A model generated the notes under the pieces. That model was not told the origin of the DNA. It worked only from the letters and a program-made list of their open reading frames with translations, and did not search any database. The position numbers were made by a program, and so were the translations under genes. A stretch of DNA of 64,000 bases from Desulfobacterales bacterium (GTDB lineage: Bacteria; Desulfobacterota; Desulfobacteria; Desulfobacterales; JAFDDL01). The stretch is taken from contig JAVEYW010000017.1 in NCBI GenBank assembly GCA_034003325.1, forward strand, positions 52,837 to 116,836. Reading direction: 5' to 3'. This document shows positions 1 through 8,990 of the stretch, piece by piece (the first letter of the stretch is position 1; every line of letters starts with the position of its first letter).

Positions 1-27
1 TCTGGCGTGCCATAGGCACAGGGGGAT

Positions 28-140
28 TAGGCCCTTTATCAGAAACATACACGCTTTTGCGTGTATATTCACCGAAGGTGAAATGACTTTTATGCCTCCC
101 ATCATCCCAGCCTTCCAGCATCCGGCTTTGCCGGATTAGG
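28..140 (+). repeat. Dispersed three-hairpin repeat, copy 1
   Basis: About 113 bp that recurs at 10868-10982 (same orientation) and 34673-34790 (inverted). It has three small inverted repeats in order: ATACACGC/GCGTGTAT with a TTTT loop (47-66), TTCACC/GGTGAA with a GAA loop (68-82), and ATCCGGC/GCCGGAT with a TTT loop (120-136). Base changes between copies mostly keep the stems paired, so structure seems to be maintained. It encodes no plausible protein. The rest of 1-242 shows no other gene; a paaK promoter is not obvious. Confidence 0.8.
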
Positions 141-242
141 GGGACTGTTTGATATACCGGCATGAATGAACGGTTCGAAAGTGCGCCGGCAGCCAGCCGG
201 CATCTGTCATCCGGGTGATAATAAAAATTAGGGGGAATGAGA

Positions 243-1544
243 ATGATTTGGAATGAGGAATTCGAAACACTGCCCAGAGAAGCATTGGAAGCGCTTCAAC
301 TGAAGAGACTGAAAAAACTGGTTGCCCGTATGTATGACGCCGTGCCGCCCTATCGAAAAAAAATGGAAGCAGCCGGCGTAGTGCCGCAGGATGTGCAAAC
401 GCTGGCGGACCTGGCAAAGCTTCCTTTTACCACCAAAGATGACTTAAGGGATAATTATCCGTTCGGGCTTTTCGCGGTTCCCATGGCTGAGGTGGTTCGG
501 GTGCATGGGTCATCGGGAACCACCGGAAAACCGGTTGTGGTGGGCTATACACGAAAAGATATTGATACCTGGTCTGAGTTGGTGGCAAGGTGCCTGGCCG
601 CCAGCGGGGCAACCGCCCGGGACGTGATTCACGTATCCTATGGGTACGGCCTGTTTACCGGCGGGTTGGGCGCCCATTACGGCGGAGAAAAACTAGGGGC
701 TACCGTGATTCCTATGTCCGGCGGGAATACCAAGAAACAGATCATGATCATGCAGGATTTCGGCTCGTCCGTTTTGATGTGTACGCCATCTTACGCGCTG
801 AATATCGCCGAGGTGATGGAGGAAATGGGAGTTGATCCCAAATCGCTCAATCTCCGAGTCGGTGTCTTCGGCGCCGAACCCTGGAGCGAAAACATGCGCG
901 AGGAGATAGAGCGCAGACTCGGTCTCAGTGCGCTTGATATCTTTGGTATGAGCGAGCTGATCGGTCCGGGCGTGGCCAACGAATGCATCGAGGAAAAACA
1001 CGGGCTGCATGTGTTTGAAGATCATTTCATTCCCGAGATCATTGATCCGGCAACGGGTAAGGTGCTGCCTGCGGGAGAAAAAGGGGAATTGGTTGTTACC
1101 ACGCTGACCAAAGAAGCGTTTCCGATTATTCGTTACCGGAGCAAGGATATCACGCGAATCATTACGGAGCCGTGCAGTTGCGGGCGAACATTCCATCGCA
1201 TTGAGCGGCTCAGCGGTCGGACCGATGATATGCTGATCATTCGGGGCGTCAATGTTTTTCCGTCCCAGGTGGAACATGTCCTGATGAGCATTGATGAAGT
1301 GGACCCCCATTACATGTTGATCGTGGACCGGGTGGGGGCGTTGGATATTCTGGAAGTTCAGGTGGAAATCAACGAGAAGATCTTTTCAGACGAAGTCAAA
1401 AAACTCGAAGGCATCAGTCTTCGAATTCAGAACGAGATCAAAGAATACCTGGGCGTATCCTGCAAGGTGAAACTGGTTGAGCCAAAGACTATTCAGCGCA
1501 GCGAAGGCAAAGCGCAGCGCGTGATCGACAAACGGAAAATATAA
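243..1544 (+). CDS. paaK: Phenylacetate-CoA ligase (AMP-forming)
   Basis: A cytoplasmic adenylate-forming ligase that activates phenylacetate or a related aryl acid with ATP and CoA to the acyl-CoA, the entry step of aromatic acid breakdown. The protein of about 433 residues is full length for the PaaK family. The phosphate-binding motif SSGTTGKP is at about residues 90-97, a DIFGMSE motif lies mid-protein, and [11 protein letters not shown] and a lysine-containing SEGKAQRV motif lie near the C-terminus, as expected for the ANL superfamily. A start at 243 is preferred over the in-frame ATG at 237, because the AGGGGG ribosome site at 230-235 is 7 nt from 243 but only 1 nt from 237. It is followed after 12 nt by an ACT-domain gene, the usual partner of paaK. 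Phenylacetate itself as substrate is a family inference; other aryl acids are possible. Confidence 0.92.
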   Translation: MIWNEEFETLPREALEALQLKRLKKLVARMYDAVPPYRKKMEAAGVVPQDVQTLADLAKLPFTTKDDLRDNYPFGLFAVPMAEVVRVHGSSGTTGKPVVVGYTRKDIDTWSELVARCLAASGATARDVIHVSYGYGLFTGGLGAHYGGEKLGATVIPMSGGNTKKQIMIMQDFGSSVLMCTPSYALNIAEVMEEMGVDPKSLNLRVGVFGAEPWSENMREEIERRLGLSALDIFGMSELIGPGVANECIEEKHGLHVFEDHFIPEIIDPATGKVLPAGEKGELVVTTLTKEAFPIIRYRSKDITRIITEPCSCGRTFHRIERLSGRTDDMLIIRGVNVFPSQVEHVLMSIDEVDPHYMLIVDRVGALDILEVQVEINEKIFSDEVKKLEGISLRIQNEIKEYLGVSCKVKLVEPKTIQRSEGKAQRVIDKRKI

Positions 1545-1556
1545 GGGGGTACGGCC

Positions 1557-1988
1557 ATGAAAGTTGAACAGTTATCCGTTTTTATAGAAAATAAATCCGG
1601 AAGATTGGCGGAAGTCACGAACGTGCTGGCAAAAGGCGGATTGAACATTCGGGCCTTGTCCTTGGCGGATACGGCGGATTTCGGTGTATTGCGGTTGATC
1701 GTGAATGATTCCGCCAGGGCAAAGGCGGTATTGACTGCCGCCGGGTTTACCGCGACCGTGACCGAAGTGCTGGCTCTGGCTGTGCCGGACAGGCCGGGCG
1801 GCCTGGCGGGAATTCTCGGGAATTTGGCGGCCAAAGGCATCAATGTTGAATATCTGTATGCCTTTGTTTCCAAAAGCGGCGAAAATGCATTTATTATTTG
1901 CCGGTTTGAAAACATAAACGCAGCCAGAAACGTACTTCAGCAAGACGGAGTTCAAATCCTGAATGAAAGCGATATTCAGGCGCTGTAA
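1557..1988 (+). CDS. Tandem ACT-domain protein
   Basis: A 143-residue protein made of two ACT domains (about 1-68 and 70-143) and no enzyme domain. ACT domains bind small ligands, usually amino acids, and such two-domain proteins are found next to paaK in many anaerobes, where they probably regulate or sense aromatic amino acid or aryl-CoA metabolism. The ATG follows an AAGGGGG ribosome site and lies 12 nt after paaK, so the two are probably one transcript ending at the hairpin at 2009-2054. The ligand cannot be read from the sequence. Confidence 0.85.
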   Translation: MKVEQLSVFIENKSGRLAEVTNVLAKGGLNIRALSLADTADFGVLRLIVNDSARAKAVLTAAGFTATVTEVLALAVPDRPGGLAGILGNLAAKGINVEYLYAFVSKSGENAFIICRFENINAARNVLQQDGVQILNESDIQAL

Positions 1989-2008
1989 CCATAAGGTGTT
2001 TGCCTGTT

Positions 2009-2054
2009 GTTCAACAAGAAAGCTCCCGTTTTTACGGGAGCTTTCTTGTTGAAC
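2009..2054. terminator. Perfect 21-bp stem between convergent operons
   Basis: The arms 2009-2029 and 2034-2054 are exact reverse complements with a TTTT loop. The core is GC-rich (GCTCCCGT) and flanked by A-rich and T-rich sides, so it can work as an intrinsic terminator in both directions. It lies between the ACT gene stop (1988) and the end of dctM (2078), as expected for a shared bidirectional terminator. Confidence 0.85.
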
Positions 2055-2077
2055 GCGACTGGCATTGGTAGAATCGA

Positions 2078-3376
2078 TTATGGCTGATAAAAGCCGAATG
2101 CTTTCGGCAGCCACAAGAAAGTGTCCGGCATGTAGGTAAGCATCAACAATACGCTGATTTGAATGATCACAAAGGGAATGACGGCCTTGGATACATAGAT
2201 CAGGCTTCGGTTGGCCATGGCGCCGGTGATGTAGAGGCTGACGCCCATGGGAGGGGTGCAGTAGCCGATCGCAAGGTTTACCGTCATAATCAGGCCAAAA
2301 CGCATGGGGTCGACATGAAACGCATAGAGCATGGGTAAAAAGACCGGTCCCAAGATCAATGTGGCGGAAATGATATCCATAAACATGCCGACAATGAGCA
2401 GCAGAATATTCATGGCCAGCAGAAACATGAACGGCGACTGAATGCTGGACATAACGGCTTCGGTCAGGACGCCGGGAATGTTTTGCAGTGTCAGCAGCCG
2501 GCCGAAGCAGGTGGCGCCGGCCACGATGATCAACAAGGAAGCGGAGGTGACCGCTGAGCTGATCGTGACTTTTTTAACGGCGCTCAGTTTCATGGACCGA
2601 TGAATGAAAAGCTCTACGATAAATGCATATACGCAGGCCACAACCGCAGCTTCATTGGCGGTAAAGGCACCCGAGAAAATGCCGCCGAAAATGATGACCG
2701 GCAGCATCAGTGACCAGAATCCCTCTTTTATAATGGTAAGAAGTTCTCGTGTGGTGGGGATGGGCTTGCGGACGAGATTGGTTTGTTTGCGGCAGATAAC
2801 GTACGTGTAGATGCAGGTAAAGAGCATGATCAGAATGCCGGGTAAAAAGCCGGTCATAAAAAGCCCTTCCAGGGAAACATTGCTGATCATGCTGTAAAGA
2901 ATCATACCGATGCTGGGCGGAATAATGACGCCGAGGTTGGGCGATGTGGTCATGAGTCCCAGCGTGTATTTTTCATCATAGCCGTTTTCCAGCAATGCCG
3001 GAATCATGAACCCGCCCAGGGCCACAACGGTAGCGACAGCGGAGCCCGAAATCGCGCCGAACAACCCGCAGGCCAAAACGCCGGCCATGCCAAGTCCGCC
3101 CGGGAGCCAACTGACCAGGGCGTTGGCCACTTTGATGAGTTTTTCCACAATGGAGCCTGCGGTCATGATATTACCGCATAAAATAAAAAAGAGCACCACC
3201 ACCAGGGCAAAGGCATCGAGACTTCTAAACAGGGTTTGCGCCAGCAATAGAAGCGGCATGTCGGTGAAAAATAGAAAGCTTAACACTGCGGTAAAGAAAA
3301 GGCACATGAAGACCGGAACATAGGCGGCCATGCTTCCCAGAAGAATTAAAAGGATAATGAGATGACTCATTTCCAT
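2078..3376 (-). CDS. dctM: TRAP transporter large permease DctM
   Basis: The large integral membrane subunit of a tripartite ATP-independent periplasmic transporter, which couples substrate uptake to the sodium or proton gradient. It has about 432 residues, is strongly hydrophobic throughout with about a dozen membrane segments, and has typical DctM stretches (for example SPNLGVIIPPSIGMILY). The ATG at 3376 is preferred: the AAGGAG site is 10 nt upstream of it but only 1 nt from an in-frame GTG at 3385. It is the last gene of dctP-dctQ-dctM and converges on the paaK operon. The substrate is unknown; C4-dicarboxylates, keto acids or aromatic acids are all possible. Confidence 0.92.
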   Translation of the reverse strand: MEMSHLIILLILLGSMAAYVPVFMCLFFTAVLSFLFFTDMPLLLLAQTLFRSLDAFALVVVLFFILCGNIMTAGSIVEKLIKVANALVSWLPGGLGMAGVLACGLFGAISGSAVATVVALGGFMIPALLENGYDEKYTLGLMTTSPNLGVIIPPSIGMILYSMISNVSLEGLFMTGFLPGILIMLFTCIYTYVICRKQTNLVRKPIPTTRELLTIIKEGFWSLMLPVIIFGGIFSGAFTANEAAVVACVYAFIVELFIHRSMKLSAVKKVTISSAVTSASLLIIVAGATCFGRLLTLQNIPGVLTEAVMSSIQSPFMFLLAMNILLLIVGMFMDIISATLILGPVFLPMLYAFHVDPMRFGLIMTVNLAIGYCTPPMGVSLYITGAMANRSLIYVSKAVIPFVIIQISVLLMLTYMPDTFLWLPKAFGFYQP

Positions 3377-3458
3377 CAGCAACACACTCCTTTTTGCGGC
3401 TCAAACGGAGGCTGAACCGCCGGCCCTTTGTGCGAAGGCCGCTTGTCATTCGGCGCCA

Positions 3459-3971
3459 TCAAGATACGGCGGTCGCCTTTTTTGAGGCCCTCAGTTCGCA
3501 AGAGTCCAGGTAAATAATGTGAATGGTGCGAACGAATATCAATACGCCCATCAGGGGGAGAAAAGCATACAAAATGACCAGTGGAATTTCCATAATGATG
3601 GTTTTTTGATGTGTCATGGCCTGCATCGCGGCCATTTTCCATCCGTAATAAATCATCATACCGGCGAAAATCAGCGTGGCCAGGTTGCTGAAGTAGGTTA
3701 AAGTGGTTTTCAGTTTTGGCGCCAGTTGGACCAGGGCGTCAATTTTAATCATGGAACGATTTTTAATCGCGCTGCTGCATCCGATAAGGGTGGTATAAAT
3801 GATAACGAGCCGAACCAGTTCTTCGGACCATGCCAGAGAGTAGTTAAACGCGTACCGCAGCACCACGTTAAAAAACATGGCGATCAGCGCGATGATGACG
3901 GTCAAAAAGAGGGTCCAGTCCTCAAAAAAAGTCAATCCTTTGTCTAAAAAAGCCAAAATCTTTCCGAACAT
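3459..3971 (-). CDS. dctQ: TRAP transporter small permease DctQ
   Basis: A 170-residue membrane protein with four hydrophobic segments, the normal size and topology of the small TRAP permease that pairs with DctM. The motif NYSLAWSEELVR, containing the conserved WxEE signature of DctQ proteins, is at about residues 39-50. An AAGGAAA site precedes the ATG by about 8 nt. It lies between dctP and dctM on the same strand; stem-loops in the gap to dctP (4011-4048) may lower its expression relative to the binding protein. Confidence 0.9.
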   Translation of the reverse strand: MFGKILAFLDKGLTFFEDWTLFLTVIIALIAMFFNVVLRYAFNYSLAWSEELVRLVIIYTTLIGCSSAIKNRSMIKIDALVQLAPKLKTTLTYFSNLATLIFAGMMIYYGWKMAAMQAMTHQKTIIMEIPLVILYAFLPLMGVLIFVRTIHIIYLDSCELRASKKATAVS

Positions 3972-4010
3972 TACCCGCTTTCCTTTTTTGATGCCGCAGG
4001 GTCATGGAGA

Positions 4011-4048
4011 GCGCACCAAGTGCGCCCCCCACGGGGGTTAGTAACCCC
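4011..4048 (-). promoter_or_regulatory. Stem-loops between dctP and dctQ
   Basis: Two perfect inverted repeats lie in the 187-bp gap: GCGCAC/GTGCGC with a 3-nt loop (4011-4025) and GGGGTTA/TAACCCC with a 1-nt centre (4034-4048). A C6/G5 pair (4025-4037) could form an alternative structure. No U-run follows, so this is more likely an mRNA-stabilising or attenuating structure that makes the binding protein more abundant than the permeases. The function is inferred. Confidence 0.5.
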
Positions 4049-4158
4049 TTAAGCCGACATAACCAGACAATAACATACTTGTTTGTATTTGAGCGATGAT
4101 AACATTATTAGCTTTAAAGCTTCCCAGCTTCAAGCTATTGGCATGCGGCGCAGCCGGA

Positions 4159-5241
4159 TCAGGGTTTATACCCGATATAGTCCTGTACTTCTTTCAGAAA
4201 ATCCGACGGCTTATAGGTATCGTTGTCATTGAGCGCATTGATTTCAGCGGCATATTGCTGGTGTGCGGCATCGCCTTGCTTTTTCAGGCGCGCCATTTCT
4301 TCCTCTGGCAGTTGAAAAAATTCTATGCCGGCAGCTTTGGCTTTGGTGATTTCTTCGTTTTCCTGTGTCACGGTTTCTTTTCGAATCTGTGCGCAGACAT
4401 CTTTTACGACGGCTTTAAACGTGGTTTGCAGATCCGCCGGCAGGGAATTAAGCCATTCCTTGTTGAAAATCCAGATAAAAAGCCCTTGCGCATAGTTGAT
4501 CTGCGTGAAGTATTTGGCGACCTCGAATTTTTTGGTAATATTACACACCGTCGGGGTATGGTCGAGACCGGTGATAACCCCTTGTTTTAACGCAACCGGT
4601 ACATCCGGCCACGGCATAACCACGGGGTTAAAGCCCCATTGCTGATATAGAAGCTTGTTGACGGCTGCTTCAGCGATCCGAAATTTAACCTTCTTGGCGT
4701 CCTCGATGGTTTTAACCGGCGTGGTGGTGGCCCATCCATAATTGCCGTAACCGGTGATATCGAGGCCGGTGATCCCTTGATGATCCATTGCCATCATGAA
4801 ATGGTCGAACAGCTTTCCGCCGGCAATGAATTTATCCAGCTTATCAAAGGAGTCGACTAAAAAGGGGAGATTGATCAACCCGAAGCGTGGTCCCAGGTTG
4901 GTGGCGGCAACAGAGCTGCACCCCATGCCCTGAATGGCGCCCATCTGCAGCTGGTTGAGCACTTCCACCTCGCCGCCGAGCATGGAAAACGGCTTAAAGT
5001 CGAGATAGATTTGACCGTTGGTGCGTTTCCATAGCTCATCGCGTATGGCAAAGCCGGCATAAACACCTTTGATAACCGGGTGGGACACATTGGAAACGAT
5101 GCAACGGTATTTGGCTCCGGATGGATCAAAACTCGGTTTCCACGCATCCAATGACGGGGGGGCTGCGGCGAAAGAAATTCCGCTAAGCAAGAGGCTAAAA
5201 AGGCAACATAGGGCTACAATCGAAAGTCGTTTCCTATTCAT
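4159..5241 (-). CDS. dctP: TRAP transporter periplasmic binding protein DctP
   Basis: The extracytoplasmic solute receptor of the TRAP system. The 360-residue protein starts with a clear signal peptide (MNRKRLSIVALCCLFSLLLS, then SFAAA at the likely cleavage site). DctP-family motifs follow, including GGEVEVLNQLQMGAIQG and the mid-protein KFRIAEA region, where the conserved arginine that pairs with the substrate carboxylate is expected. The start at 5241 has an AAGGAG site 6 nt upstream; the reading frame is open further upstream, but that part lacks signal-peptide character. It is the first gene of the TRAP operon and sits just downstream of a sigma-54 regulator gene. The substrate is not determinable. 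Confidence 0.92.
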   Translation of the reverse strand: MNRKRLSIVALCCLFSLLLSGISFAAAPPSLDAWKPSFDPSGAKYRCIVSNVSHPVIKGVYAGFAIRDELWKRTNGQIYLDFKPFSMLGGEVEVLNQLQMGAIQGMGCSSVAATNLGPRFGLINLPFLVDSFDKLDKFIAGGKLFDHFMMAMDHQGITGLDITGYGNYGWATTTPVKTIEDAKKVKFRIAEAAVNKLLYQQWGFNPVVMPWPDVPVALKQGVITGLDHTPTVCNITKKFEVAKYFTQINYAQGLFIWIFNKEWLNSLPADLQTTFKAVVKDVCAQIRKETVTQENEEITKAKAAGIEFFQLPEEEMARLKKQGDAAHQQYAAEINALNDNDTYKPSDFLKEVQDYIGYKP

Positions 5242-5339
5242 CGTCTTCTCCTTACATTGAGTTGAACATATGGTTGGTGTTGATATGCTCGTGCGGCTGG
5301 CCATATAGGCCACAATGCGGTCACCTTATACAAAAACCG

Positions 5340-5366
5340 GCAATATAGCAACCGCTTTTAAGCGGT
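5340..5366 (-). promoter_or_regulatory. Weak sigma-54-like site and inverted repeat before dctP
   Basis: On the minus strand, GG (complement of 5352-5353) and TTGC (5343-5340) have the spacing of a -24/-12 promoter. The -24 box otherwise fits poorly (CGGTTGC against TGGCACG). The inverted repeat ACCGCTT-TT-AAGCGGT (5351-5366) overlaps the -24 side and could be an operator. It would start transcription about 85 nt before dctP. Confidence 0.3.
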
Positions 5367-5506
5367 CAAAGGACTGTCGGGCGATATTGTATCCATAATG
5401 ATTAAAGCGAGTTGAATTGAATGAAAGGTTTTAATGGCGGCTGATAACGGGCACTATCCCCTGATCTTTTTATGGGAATTGCGTGCGTTCTGCGTTGCGG
5501 GGTGGC

Positions 5507-6862
5507 TCAGGATCTTCTGTAATCCGCCGGGGTCAGGTTGTGCTTTTTGAAAAGCTCATAAAGATCGGCCCTGAATTTTCCGGAAATTTCAGCAGCCCTG
5601 CTCATATTTCCCTCGGCTTTCTCAATCAGTTGAAGCAAATAGTTTTTTTCAAAGTTGGCTTTGGCCATTTTATAAGGCTGAATTTCGCTGGGTTTGATGT
5701 TGCGGGACTGAAGCATAAACTCTTCGGTAATGACTTCCCTTGTGGTCATGGCGACCGCACTCTCTATTGAATTTTCCAACTCCCGTACGTTTCCTGGCCA
5801 GTCGTATTGAATCATTTTTTGCAGCGCGGAAGGGGACATTCCCTTAATTTTCTTGGGTCCGTTTCCGGTGAATTTTTTTAAAAAGAAATCACATAACAGC
5901 GGAATATCTTCTTTCCGTTCCCTGAGCGGCGGCAGGTGGATCACAATGACATGAATCCGGTAGAAAAGATCTTCTCGGAAAAGCCCCTTCCGAACGGCTT
6001 CCTCAAGATTTCTGTTGGAGGAGGCGATCAGGCGCACATTGAGTTTAAAGGGAAGCGTGCTTCCCACCGGCAATACTTCTTTTTCCTGAATGACCCGCAG
6101 CAGCTTGGGTTGCATGGACAAAGGCATTTCCGATATCTCATCCATGAAAAAGGTGCCGTCCTGCGCCCGGGCAAACAACCCTTGCTTGCTGCCGACCGCA
6201 CCGGTAAACGCGCCTTTTTCGTAACCGAACAGTTCGCTTTCCAGAAGTGTTTCGGGAATGGCGGCGCAATTGACCGCTACAAAGCGTTTATCCTTTCTGG
6301 GCCCGGCCACATGCAGGGCTTTGGCGATCAATTCCTTGCCGGTTCCGCTTTCTCCCTCGATATAAACCGTTGAATCCGATTGAGCAGCCAGGGCCACTTT
6401 TTCCAGCACGCGCTGCATTTTTTCACTTCGACCGATGATATTGTCAAATCCGTAACGCTGCCCGATAAGGTTGCGAAGCCGGTCGATTTCCCGGCTCAAT
6501 TCGTTTTTTTCAAGGCAATCTTTTATTTTTCCGTGTAACTCCTGATAATCAAACGGCTTGGTAATATAACTGGTTGCCCCTTTTTTCATGGCATCCACGG
6601 CGCTATCGATACTGCCGTGAGCCGTGAGGATGATGACGGGCAATGCCGGACTAAGTTGGTGAAGTGCTTCCATAAGTGCAATTCCGTCTGTTTTGCCCAG
6701 TTTTAGATCCACCAGCGCCATATCATAAGACGCGTCCTCGGCCTGCTTGAGCGCCTGCTTGGCTTGCATGGCCGTGTCCACTTCATAGCCATCGGCTTCC
6801 AATCGCAATTTGATGACCTTAAGAATATTGATGTCATCATCAACCACAAGTATCTTGTTCAT
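5507..6862 (-). CDS. Sigma-54-dependent response regulator (GlrR/QseF-like)
   Basis: A 451-residue NtrC-family activator. It has a receiver domain (1-120, phosphoacceptor Asp52 in LVDLKLG, conserved Lys in TKPFDY), an AAA+ domain with Walker A GESGTGKE at 170-177 and the sigma-54 contact loop GAFTGA at 217-222, and a Fis-type helix-turn-helix at the C-terminus (about 410-445). When phosphorylated, such proteins drive open-complex formation by sigma-54 polymerase. It is the third gene after a histidine kinase and a coiled-coil lipoprotein, the order of QseE-QseG-QseF (GlrK-YfhG-GlrR). The TRAP operon follows 265 bp downstream on the same strand and is a possible target. Confidence 0.92.
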   Translation of the reverse strand: MNKILVVDDDINILKVIKLRLEADGYEVDTAMQAKQALKQAEDASYDMALVDLKLGKTDGIALMEALHQLSPALPVIILTAHGSIDSAVDAMKKGATSYITKPFDYQELHGKIKDCLEKNELSREIDRLRNLIGQRYGFDNIIGRSEKMQRVLEKVALAAQSDSTVYIEGESGTGKELIAKALHVAGPRKDKRFVAVNCAAIPETLLESELFGYEKGAFTGAVGSKQGLFARAQDGTFFMDEISEMPLSMQPKLLRVIQEKEVLPVGSTLPFKLNVRLIASSNRNLEEAVRKGLFREDLFYRIHVIVIHLPPLRERKEDIPLLCDFFLKKFTGNGPKKIKGMSPSALQKMIQYDWPGNVRELENSIESAVAMTTREVITEEFMLQSRNIKPSEIQPYKMAKANFEKNYLLQLIEKAEGNMSRAAEISGKFRADLYELFKKHNLTPADYRRS

Positions 6863-6990
6863 CTTTTTTTCCCCTACACCCGGCTTTGCCGGAAGTTTTT
6901 AGCCAGTAGCCATCCGCTTGCGGCGCATGGCTTGTTTTGCGAACTGTCTAGGATTATGCGGGTGCCTCGCAGACCTCTTTGACAATAGGG

Positions 6991-7593
6991 TTAATGTTCG
7001 GCCGACTCCCGTTTTCTTTCTTCAATTCCCAGATCGACTTGTTTAAGCTCCTCAATCTGGTTTTCAAGGAGGCGGATCTTCGCTTTCAGGTTGCTTATCC
7101 GCGTTTTGAGAGTGTTATTATTGTGCGTGAGCCGCCTCAGGGTGTCTTGATTGTTCTGCGCCTCGGTTTTCAGCGCCTGGATCGCTATATTCTGTTGTTC
7201 AAGCGCTTCGAGCGTAATGAGCCATGTCTCGGCCTCGGCGCTTAGTCGGCTGTCGGGGAAGCGGTCTCTCAGTTTTTTAAAACAGTCGGTTGCTTTTATA
7301 TTGTTTTTATTCGGATTTTTTGAATGAAGGTGGAACAGGCTTCTTTGATAAAGCGCCTGGTCGCCGATCATTTCGGAATAGCGCTGTAATGCGATTTCAT
7401 TTTTTTTAAAAGCGTGTTCAAAATCACCCCGGACCGCATCTTCAGCAGCTCTTGAAAGAAAGGCGTGAGCCCGTTCTTGGGGGGTATCGGAAGGATCGGA
7501 ATGAGCGCATCCGAAAAAACCGATCAGAATGATCACGCTGCAGGTAACGTAAAGAAAAAGGTGCTCCATTTTTCGGGCTCGCTTTCGGCCCAT
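6991..7593 (-). CDS. Coiled-coil lipoprotein (QseG/YfhG-like position)
   Basis: A 200-residue protein with a basic N-terminus (RKRARK), a hydrophobic segment and a lipobox-like FFGC ending at Cys29, followed by helical sequence and a C-terminal heptad-rich region (about 140-190) likely to form a coiled coil. This is the build of QseG/YfhG, the outer-membrane lipoprotein encoded between the kinase and regulator of the GlrK/GlrR system, where it modulates the kinase. Residue identity to QseG cannot be judged by eye, so the match rests on architecture and gene order. The start at 7593 has GGAGG 6 nt upstream; it overlaps the kinase gene by 61 nt, implying translational coupling. Confidence 0.72.
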   Translation of the reverse strand: MGRKRARKMEHLFLYVTCSVIILIGFFGCAHSDPSDTPQERAHAFLSRAAEDAVRGDFEHAFKKNEIALQRYSEMIGDQALYQRSLFHLHSKNPNKNNIKATDCFKKLRDRFPDSRLSAEAETWLITLEALEQQNIAIQALKTEAQNNQDTLRRLTHNNNTLKTRISNLKAKIRLLENQIEELKQVDLGIEERKRESAEH

Positions 7594-8990
7594 ATTTTAC
7601 CTCCATGAGCGGACACAATATGCTTGGCAATCGAAAGGCCCAGACCTGTTCCCCGGCCGGTTTCCCTGCCATTTTCTATGCGGTGAAATTTGTCGAATAT
7701 TTTTTCCAAATGGGCCTGTGCCATGCCGGCACCGGTATCCGAGACGGCTACCTTGATAAAGTCCCCGGCGTCGTTTTGCGCGTCGGCGCGGATCATAATC
7801 GAATCCCCGGCTGAAGTAAATTTCAAAGCATTTCCCAATAAATTTTCCAGGACCTGATCGATCCGCTGCGAGTCAATGGAAACATAGGGCAGGGTATCCG
7901 GAATGCAATGGCTTAGGGTGACCCCTTTGCGCTGGGCGATGGGCGTCAGCTTTGTGATCATTTGCTGGGCCAGTGTTTTAAAACAACAAGCTGTGAAATG
8001 GTACACCATCATGTTCCCTTCCATTCGTGAAAGATCCAGAATTCGATTGACCGAGGCGATCAGCCGCTCGCATTCCTGCTTGGTGATAGACAGGAGTTCC
8101 TGCTGCTTTTCGGGATGCTCGGCATAGGTGCCCTCCAGCAGCATGCTCGAGGCCTCCCGGATGGCGGTAAGCGGCGTCCGCAACTCATGAGAAACATGGC
8201 TGATGAAATCTATTTTCATCTCATCGAGCTCTTGTAATCGAAGGCACATGCGATTGAAGTCGTCCGCCAACTCCTTGATTTCCGGTGGAGAAGAAATATG
8301 GGTAATGGGTACAAAGCGGCCCTTGGCAATCTCTTTGGTGTGCTGCTGAAGCCGTAAAATAGAGCGATTGATAATGCGGGTATTCAAAAAAGCGATCAGT
8401 GCCCCCAGCACAACCACAAGACCGGCGGACAGAGCGGTTGTTCTAAGCACCTGGTCGCTGATCCGGCCCGACTGTTGAATCTTTTCATTGCGACTGCGCC
8501 TTGATAATTTTATTAATTGCCTTATCGTCTGATCAATTTCATTCGTGATGCGATCTTTTTGTAAACTTGTTTCCCCGGTCGAGACGTTCGATGACGGGGT
8601 TTCTATCTGCCTTGCTTCCACGTCAAAAACAGAAAGGTAGCGTATGTACAACTCAAGTGTTTTAGAGAACAGGGCCAGTTTATCCGGGTCGGTCATCAGG
8701 GGGCGAAGCGTTTCATGGTTGGCAAGAAAAAAGTCTTTTATTTTCCAGAATTCATCATGAAAATCTTTATCCTGAGCAATGAAATATTTTTTTTCAATGC
8801 CGACCTGGGAGATAAGGGTTTCCAATAAAAGCTCCGATATTCGGATGGCCGTGCCGTCAACCGAATCGATTGCCCGCGTGAGCCGATTCAAATGGTTCAA
8901 TTTTAATGTAACGAACCCCCCCATAAATATGACCACCATCATGATGGCCAGATAGCCGATCGTTAGTCGCTTGAGAATGGTCCATTTCAT
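7533..8990 (-). CDS. Membrane sensor histidine kinase (GlrK/QseE-like)
   Basis: A 485-residue kinase. Membrane segments lie at about 8-29 and 184-203 and enclose a helical periplasmic sensor of about 150 residues. A HAMP linker, a dimerisation domain with His268 in SHVSHELRTPL, and an ATPase domain with an N box (ENLLGNALKF) and G boxes (DTGAGMA, GTGLGLSI) follow. It is the first gene of the trio kinase-lipoprotein-sigma-54 regulator and presumably phosphorylates the regulator at 5507-6862. The signal sensed is unknown; QseE is debated as a sensor of cell-envelope or host signals. Confidence 0.9.
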   Translation of the reverse strand: MKWTILKRLTIGYLAIMMVVIFMGGFVTLKLNHLNRLTRAIDSVDGTAIRISELLLETLISQVGIEKKYFIAQDKDFHDEFWKIKDFFLANHETLRPLMTDPDKLALFSKTLELYIRYLSVFDVEARQIETPSSNVSTGETSLQKDRITNEIDQTIRQLIKLSRRSRNEKIQQSGRISDQVLRTTALSAGLVVVLGALIAFLNTRIINRSILRLQQHTKEIAKGRFVPITHISSPPEIKELADDFNRMCLRLQELDEMKIDFISHVSHELRTPLTAIREASSMLLEGTYAEHPEKQQELLSITKQECERLIASVNRILDLSRMEGNMMVYHFTACCFKTLAQQMITKLTPIAQRKGVTLSHCIPDTLPYVSIDSQRIDQVLENLLGNALKFTSAGDSIMIRADAQNDAGDFIKVAVSDTGAGMAQAHLEKIFDKFHRIENGRETGRGTGLGLSIAKHIVSAHGGKIWAESEPEKWSTFFFTLPAA

